This document shows positions 59,563-64,000 of a stretch of DNA of 64,000 nt, in pieces; position 1 is the first letter of the stretch; each line of letters starts with the position of its first letter. Origin of the DNA: Elusimicrobiota bacterium (GTDB lineage Bacteria > Elusimicrobiota > Elusimicrobia > FEN-1173); assembly GCA_016706425.1 (NCBI GenBank), contig JADJJR010000001.1, positions 124,001 to 188,000 of the forward strand, in the 5' to 3' direction. Made by a program: the position numbers and the translations under genes. Below the pieces are notes generated by a model. The model was not told the DNA's origin. It did no database searches and saw nothing but the letters and a program-made list of their open reading frames with translations.

Positions 59563-60101
59563 GGCCGGGGTCGGCCGAGGGGACGGTCTTCGATCACCCA
59601 CGCGATGACGAGACCGGCCACCAAACCGCCGAGGACGCGATCCACAAAAGAAACAATGGTGTAGGGCGTCGAGAACCCCCACCAGTTCCAAGCGGGCAGG
59701 TCGGCCACCACCCCGGCAAATACCCCCGCGGCCGTGGCGGCCAAGACCCGGCCACCGTAGGGCAAATGAACTCGGATCAAGAGCCAAGTCAAGCACAGGG
59801 CGCCCAAAATATTGATGAGGAGGCTTCCCCCCATGGGTCGCGCCATCGATTGGGGCGCCCGTTCGTCGTAAGCGATAAACGCCCGGGGACCGTCGCCCTT
59901 TCCATCCTTCAACATCGCCCGCGGCAACACGTACACGCCTCGGCGGGGGGCGTTTTGGGCGAGAACGGCGGTCACCGCGCTCTCGTCACTCAACGGCAAA
60001 AACGAGGCGTCGTGCCACGGCAACAACGTCCAGGAAACCATGCCCCACAGGAACATCGCCAACCCGCCCATGATCCCGCCCTTCACCAACGATGGCCACA
60101 T
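59559..60101 (-). CDS. Integral membrane protein, unknown
   Basis: 180 residues from ATG 60101, with a strong AGGAGG eight bases upstream. Four hydrophobic segments (about 8-28, 98-112, 118-136 and 155-172) flank a soluble loop of about 60 residues after the first. I recognise no family. It lies 14 bases after serS and overlaps the glycoamylase-like gene by four bases, suggesting an envelope-glycan link. The longer frame to 60395 lies inside serS. Confidence 0.65.
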   Translation of the reverse strand: MWPSLVKGGIMGGLAMFLWGMVSWTLLPWHDASFLPLSDESAVTAVLAQNAPRRGVYVLPRAMLKDGKGDGPRAFIAYDERAPQSMARPMGGSLLINILGALCLTWLLIRVHLPYGGRVLAATAAGVFAGVVADLPAWNWWGFSTPYTIVSFVDRVLGGLVAGLVIAWVIEDRPLGRPRP

Positions 60102-60115
60102 GTGGAATCCTCCTG

Positions 60116-61411
60116 TCAAAGGGCCGGACAATCGTCCAATCGGTCCCGACCGAGATAAGGCCGCAAAGCGGCGGGCACGTCGATGGTGCCGTCCGCCCTT
60201 TGATAATTTTCCAAAATCGCCGCCACGGTCCGCCCGACCGCCACGCCCGACCCGTTCAGCGTGTGGACAAGCCCCCGCGCGCCGTCGGCGGCTTTGTACC
60301 GGACCCCGATGCGCCGCGCTTGAAAATCCGTGAACGTGGAGCAAGACGAAATCTCCCGGTAGGCGCCGCGCCCGTTTTCTTCCCCGGGCAACCACACTTC
60401 GAGATCGTAGGTTTTGGCGGCGGAGAAACCCAGGTCCCCCGCGCAGAGCGCCATGACCCGGTAGGGAAGTTCCAATTTTTTTAAAACCGCTTCGGCGTGG
60501 GCCGTCAACGTTTCGAGTTCCGACAAGGTGTCCTCCGGCCGGACAAAGCGGACGAGCTCGACTTTGTTGAATTGATGGTTCCGAATGAGGCCCCGGGTGT
60601 CTTTGCCGTAACTGCCGGCTTCGCGACGGAAACAGGCCGTGTGCGCGCAGAGCGCTTTGGGCAGGCGGTCGGCCTCGAGGACCTCGTCCCGGTAGAGGTT
60701 GGTCAACGGCACTTCGGCGGTGGGGATCAGGAACAAATCGTCGGCCGGAAGGGCGTAAAGCTCTTCGGCGAATTTGGGCAACTGCCCGGTGCCGGTCATG
60801 GTCTGGCGGGTGACCAGAAAGGGGGGGAACACTTCGGTGTAGCCGTGCGCGGCGTGGAGGTCCAGCATGAAATTGATCAGCGCCCGTTCCAATTTCGCGC
60901 CCACGCCCGTGAGCAGGGCGAACCGCGCTCCGGAGAGTTTGGCCGCGCGGGCGAAATCAAAAAGCCCCAGGGTTTCCCCGAGCGTTTGGTGGTCCCGGGG
61001 TTTGAAATCAAACGCGGGGGGCGCGCCGACCCGACGAATCTCCCGGTTGGCCGTCGCGTCCGCTCCGGCCGGCACGGAAGAATGCGGCAGGTTCGGAATC
61101 TCCAAAAGCTGTTCCTGCACCCGCAGCTCCAGGGCGGCGACCTTGTCCTCCGCGGCTTTGAGGCGTCCTTTCAGCTCCTCCATCTCCTTGAGCAGAGCCG
61201 TCGCGTCGCCCTTTTCGCGTTTTAACCGCCCCACCTCGTCCGCCGCCCTGTTCCGGCGGGCCCGCAGGGGTTCCACCTCCGCCTGGGCGGCGCGCCAATC
61301 GGCGTCCGCCGCCAACAGCGCGTCCAGCGCCTGGGCGTAGCGTGGCGATCGGCCGGAAAGGCCGCGCCGCGCTTCGTCGGTGTTTTGCCGGAGAAATTTG
61401 AGATCCAACAT
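60116..61411 (-). CDS. serS: Seryl-tRNA synthetase
   Basis: 431 residues. An N-terminal antiparallel coiled coil (about 25-105) that grips the long variable arm of tRNA-Ser is followed by a class II core: motif 2 CAHTACFRREAGSYGKDTRG (in part) and motif 3 near the end with NGSGVAVGRTVAAILEN. TAEVPLTN contacts serine. The ATG follows a TAGAAT hexamer by exactly six bases and has six C residues, not a Shine-Dalgarno, before it. Confidence 0.95.
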   Translation of the reverse strand: MLDLKFLRQNTDEARRGLSGRSPRYAQALDALLAADADWRAAQAEVEPLRARRNRAADEVGRLKREKGDATALLKEMEELKGRLKAAEDKVAALELRVQEQLLEIPNLPHSSVPAGADATANREIRRVGAPPAFDFKPRDHQTLGETLGLFDFARAAKLSGARFALLTGVGAKLERALINFMLDLHAAHGYTEVFPPFLVTRQTMTGTGQLPKFAEELYALPADDLFLIPTAEVPLTNLYRDEVLEADRLPKALCAHTACFRREAGSYGKDTRGLIRNHQFNKVELVRFVRPEDTLSELETLTAHAEAVLKKLELPYRVMALCAGDLGFSAAKTYDLEVWLPGEENGRGAYREISSCSTFTDFQARRIGVRYKAADGARGLVHTLNGSGVAVGRTVAAILENYQRADGTIDVPAALRPYLGRDRLDDCPAL

Positions 61412-61417
61412 GGGGGG

Positions 61418-61423
61418 ATTCTA
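61418..61423 (-). promoter_or_regulatory. Putative -10 box of serS, leaderless arrangement
   Basis: Minus strand GATAGAAT, then CCCCCC, then ATG. Initiation is expected at the start codon. No clear -35. Confidence 0.4.
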
Positions 61424-61460
61424 TCAAATCAACGACGGGGCCCCACCGCGGGGAAAGGGA

Positions 61461-61880
61461 TTAAAACGTCGACCAGGTGCTGCCCTTTGAATCGACGTGC
61501 GAGCAATTGATGAACAACACGCCCGAGGCGGAGTTGTAGACATAGGCTTCGTTGGACGCCCAATCGTCCAACGTCGATCGGGCAACGTTGCTGCCGCCGT
61601 GGTTGACCGGGGCGGGAATCTCAATTTCGGGGACCTGTTCGATGTAGCGGGGAACAACGCCGGTTACCGTTGCGGGGAAAATGCCCTCGCAATCCGAGTA
61701 ATAAATGTTGAGCGCGCTCCGCAGGGACCCCAGTCGCGCTTTCGCCTTCGCTTCCTTGGACCGGACCAACATACCGCCGAATTTGGGAATGGCGATCGCG
61801 GCCAAAAGCCCGATGATGGCCACGACAATCATCAGTTCGATCAATGTGAACCCACGTCCTCTTGATTCGGCTTTTTTCAA
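61461..61880 (-). CDS. Type IV prepilin (PilA-like)
   Basis: About 139 residues from TTG 61880, where GGGAGG lies four bases upstream; ATG 61907 is in frame but has no ribosome-binding site. The ten-residue leader LKKAESRGRG ends at a prepilin peptidase site before FTLIELMIVVAIIGLLAAIA, with Glu at +5. The C-terminal part is small, with two cysteines (DCEG and NCSH) that could form a disulfide loop. PilB and PilT in the window would extend and retract it. A minor pilin cannot be excluded. Confidence 0.88.
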   Translation of the reverse strand: MKKAESRGRGFTLIELMIVVAIIGLLAAIAIPKFGGMLVRSKEAKAKARLGSLRSALNIYYSDCEGIFPATVTGVVPRYIEQVPEIEIPAPVNHGGSNVARSTLDDWASNEAYVYNSASGVLFINCSHVDSKGSTWSTF

Positions 61881-61920
61881 GGTTCCTCCCGGTCTGGTTT
61901 GTGTCATCCGGCCAACGATT

Positions 61921-64000
61921 TTAAACCGGGTCTTTGCTTTCCCCGGCGTCTTCCTCCGCCACCACCGGGGCGATGATCGACAGCTTGTCGCCTTCCTCCA
62001 AACGGAGAAAGCGGTATCCCTGGGTGTTCCGCCCGATAACGGACAGGTCTCTCGTGTGAACGCGCACGGCCATGCCCTTTTCGGTCATCAGCATGAGATC
62101 GTCATTGTCGGTGACCAACTTAATGCCGATGACGGTTCCGTTCCGGTCCGAGGTCTTGATGGTGATGACCCCCCCGCCGCCGCGGTTTTGGTCGCGGTAC
62201 TCCGACAATTCGGTGCGCTTGCCGTAGCCGAACTCGCACCCCGTCACCAGCGTCTCGGCGCGGCCGGGGGTGGTGATCTCCATGCCGACCACCTGATCGC
62301 CCTTGTCGAGGCGGATGCCGCGCACCCCGCCCGCCGCGCGGCCCATGAGCCGCACCTGCTCGGCGGGGAAGCGAATGCACATGCCGTTCTTGGTGCCGAT
62401 CAAGACCTCGCGTTTTTCGTCCGTCAATTTGGCGTCCACCAACACGTCGCCTTCGTCGAGCCCGACGGCGATGATGCCGCTCTTGCGGATGGCGTCGTAT
62501 TCCGAAAGCGCCGTCCGCTTGATCTGCCCGTTGCGGGTGCAGAGGATCAAACTCATGTCCTTGATCACCGCCGGGTCGAAGGACTTGACCGGAATGGCGG
62601 AAGTGATTTTTTCATCCGGGTTCAAGGCCACCAGGTTGACCACGGCCTTGCCTCGGGAGGTCCGGCCCGCATCGGGGATCTCGTAGACGCGCACGCCGTA
62701 GGCCCGGCCACGCGTGGTGAAAAGGAGCAAATGGGCGTGGGTGTCCGTGACGAACAATTGCTCGACGAAATCCTCCTCCTTCGTCGTCATCCCGGTGATG
62801 CCCCTGCCGCCGCGCTTTTGGGCGCGGTAGGTGTCGGCGGGCAGGCGTTTGACGTAACCGGCGTGGGAGAAGGTGACCACCACGTCTTCCTGGGCGATCA
62901 GGTCCTCGATTTCGACTTCCTGGGCGGCCGCCGTGATTTGGGTGCGACGCTTGTCGCCGTATTTTTCTTTGATCTCAACCAATTCGTCTTTGATGAGGCC
63001 AAGGATCTTGCGCGGGTCGGCCAAAAGGCCCTTGAGGCGCGCGATGGTTTTGATCAATTCCTTGTATTCGTCCTCCAGGGATTGGCGCTCCAGGGCGGTC
63101 AATTGATGCAGGCGCATGTCGAGGATGGCCTGGGCCTGGATCTTGGAGAGCTCGAATTTTTCCATCAAGGCGTTGCGGGCGGCTTCGACGTTCTTGGACT
63201 CGCGGATGATTTTGATCACCCGGTCCAGGTTGTCGATGGCGATGCGCAGGCCTTCGAGGATGTGGGCGCGGTCTTCGGCGCGCTTCAACTCGTATTTGGT
63301 GCGCCGGATCACCACTTCCCGGCGGTGCTCGACGTAGTGCTTCAGCATTTCCCGCATGGACAGGACCCGGGGCCGGCCGTTGACCAACGCCAGCATGATG
63401 ACGCCGAAGGACGTCTCCATGGGGGTGTACTTGTAAAGTTGGTTCAACACCACCTGGGCGTTGCCGTCGCGTTTGACCTCAATGACGACGCGGATCCCGT
63501 CCCGGTCGGACTCGTCCCGGATGTCGGAAATGTCCTCGATTTTCTTGTCGCGGACGAGGTCGGCGATGGTTTCGAGCAACTGGGCCTTGTTGACTTGGTA
63601 GGGCAACTCGTTGATGATGATGGCCTGCTTGCCGCCCTTGATGTCCTCGATGTCGGTCTTGGCGCGCACGGTGATGGACCCGCGGCCCGTTTCGAAATAG
63701 TTCTTGATGCCCTCGCGGCCGGTGATCATGGCGGCCGTGGGAAAATCCGGTCCTTTGATGATCTTCAGCAACTCCGCGTTGGTGATGTTCTCGTTGTCGA
63801 TGTAGGCGGCCGCCCCGTCGCAGACTTCCGTCAGGTTGTGGGGGGGGATGTTGGTGGCCATGCCGACCGCGATGCCGGACGAGCCGTTGATCAACAAATT
63901 GGGGAGCTTGGCCGGCAGCACGAGGGGTTCCGTCAAAGAACCGTCGTAGTTGGGGCCGAAGTCCACGGTGTTCTTGTCGATGTCGCCCAGCATCTCCTGG
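61921..64000 (-). CDS. gyrA: DNA gyrase subunit A, partial (5' end outside window)
   Basis: The last ~693 residues of GyrA; the catalytic tyrosine and winged-helix part lie beyond the right edge. Visible: LVLPAKLPNLLINGSSGIAVGMATNIPPHN, in part (tower approach), the long coiled coil around RRTKYELKRAEDRAHILEGL, and the C-terminal beta-pinwheel with six repeats. The GyrA box reads QKRGGRG (canonical QRRGGKG), which marks it as gyrase rather than topoisomerase IV. The tail is short and acidic (EEDAGESKDPV). It lies upstream of the prepilin gene on the same strand. Confidence 0.95.
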   Translation of the reverse strand, partial: QEMLGDIDKNTVDFGPNYDGSLTEPLVLPAKLPNLLINGSSGIAVGMATNIPPHNLTEVCDGAAAYIDNENITNAELLKIIKGPDFPTAAMITGREGIKNYFETGRGSITVRAKTDIEDIKGGKQAIIINELPYQVNKAQLLETIADLVRDKKIEDISDIRDESDRDGIRVVIEVKRDGNAQVVLNQLYKYTPMETSFGVIMLALVNGRPRVLSMREMLKHYVEHRREVVIRRTKYELKRAEDRAHILEGLRIAIDNLDRVIKIIRESKNVEAARNALMEKFELSKIQAQAILDMRLHQLTALERQSLEDEYKELIKTIARLKGLLADPRKILGLIKDELVEIKEKYGDKRRTQITAAAQEVEIEDLIAQEDVVVTFSHAGYVKRLPADTYRAQKRGGRGITGMTTKEEDFVEQLFVTDTHAHLLLFTTRGRAYGVRVYEIPDAGRTSRGKAVVNLVALNPDEKITSAIPVKSFDPAVIKDMSLILCTRNGQIKRTALSEYDAIRKSGIIAVGLDEGDVLVDAKLTDEKREVLIGTKNGMCIRFPAEQVRLMGRAAGGVRGIRLDKGDQVVGMEITTPGRAETLVTGCEFGYGKRTELSEYRDQNRGGGGVITIKTSDRNGTVIGIKLVTDNDDLMLMTEKGMAVRVHTRDLSVIGRNTQGYRFLRLEEGDKLSIIAPVVAEEDAGESKDPV

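Overview
The window is about 64 kb of compact, GC-rich bacterial chromosome (my estimate is low-60s % GC). It holds 63 protein genes that I can support, one tRNA and no insertion sequence, prophage or CRISPR array. Several features point to a Gram-negative-type (diderm) bacterium with type IV pili: a YbbA/YbbP exporter pair, a probable outer-membrane protein, a periplasmic N-acetylmuramoyl-L-alanine amidase, an LpxO-like hydroxylase, PilT, PilB and a type IV prepilin. The pilin and overall gene style remind me most of Elusimicrobiota, but that is recall-based inference and a 16S or marker-protein tree would be needed.

Layout. 0-20 kb: the start of an IGHMBP2/Hcs1-like helicase; a divergent GT-C / GT2 glycosyltransferase pair; RNase R; a tesA-ybbP-ybbA exporter neighbourhood; carbonic anhydrase; EttA; a VanY-type peptidase; an outer-membrane-type protein; a UgpC/MalK-type ATPase; tRNA-Glu(CTC) inside an unusually long inverted repeat; and an SRPBCC / B12-radical-SAM / cytochrome P450 cluster. 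20.6-44.0 kb: 24 consecutive minus-strand genes, mostly overlapping by 1-4 bases. In transcription order they are a Ycf46-like AAA ATPase, a zinc-ribbon repeat protein, amidase, murI, queC, queE, rlmI-like, murC, murB, ddl, ftsQ, ftsA, ftsZ, pilT, pgeF, pheA, a hisC-type aminotransferase, aroF, tyrA, aroA, cmk, plsC, a small membrane protein and an aspartyl/asparaginyl hydroxylase. Wall precursor synthesis, division and the phenylalanine/tyrosine pathway are therefore physically coupled. 44-54 kb: a promoter region with two near-perfect ParB-box (parS-like) palindromes, a lone LAGLIDADG-like ORF, rhomboid, TPR protein, rsmG, mnmG, a plus-strand TPR / sugar-binding-like / DUF4202 / folB group, queD, a Crp/Fnr regulator and gmk. 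54-64 kb: pilB, a DEAD-box helicase, a membrane protein behind a promoter-terminator leader, a glycoamylase-like protein, serS, a type IV prepilin and most of gyrA.

The combination gyrA + serS + mnmG-rsmG + parS-like sites suggests that the replication origin is not far away. The most unusual items are the tandem parS-like boxes around a promoter (44.04-44.12 kb), a promoter plus intrinsic terminator directly before a start codon (58.14-58.26 kb), a perfect 34-bp palindrome that gives folB and queD identical C-termini (52.42-52.46 kb), the extended stem around tRNA-Glu, and several start codons placed exactly where transcription should begin (candidate leaderless mRNAs).

All calls come from reading the sequence and from remembered family features. 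No database search was run. No intergenic stretch exceeds 300 bases; the longest (56036-56289 and 16929-17169) are described under their promoters and hairpins.
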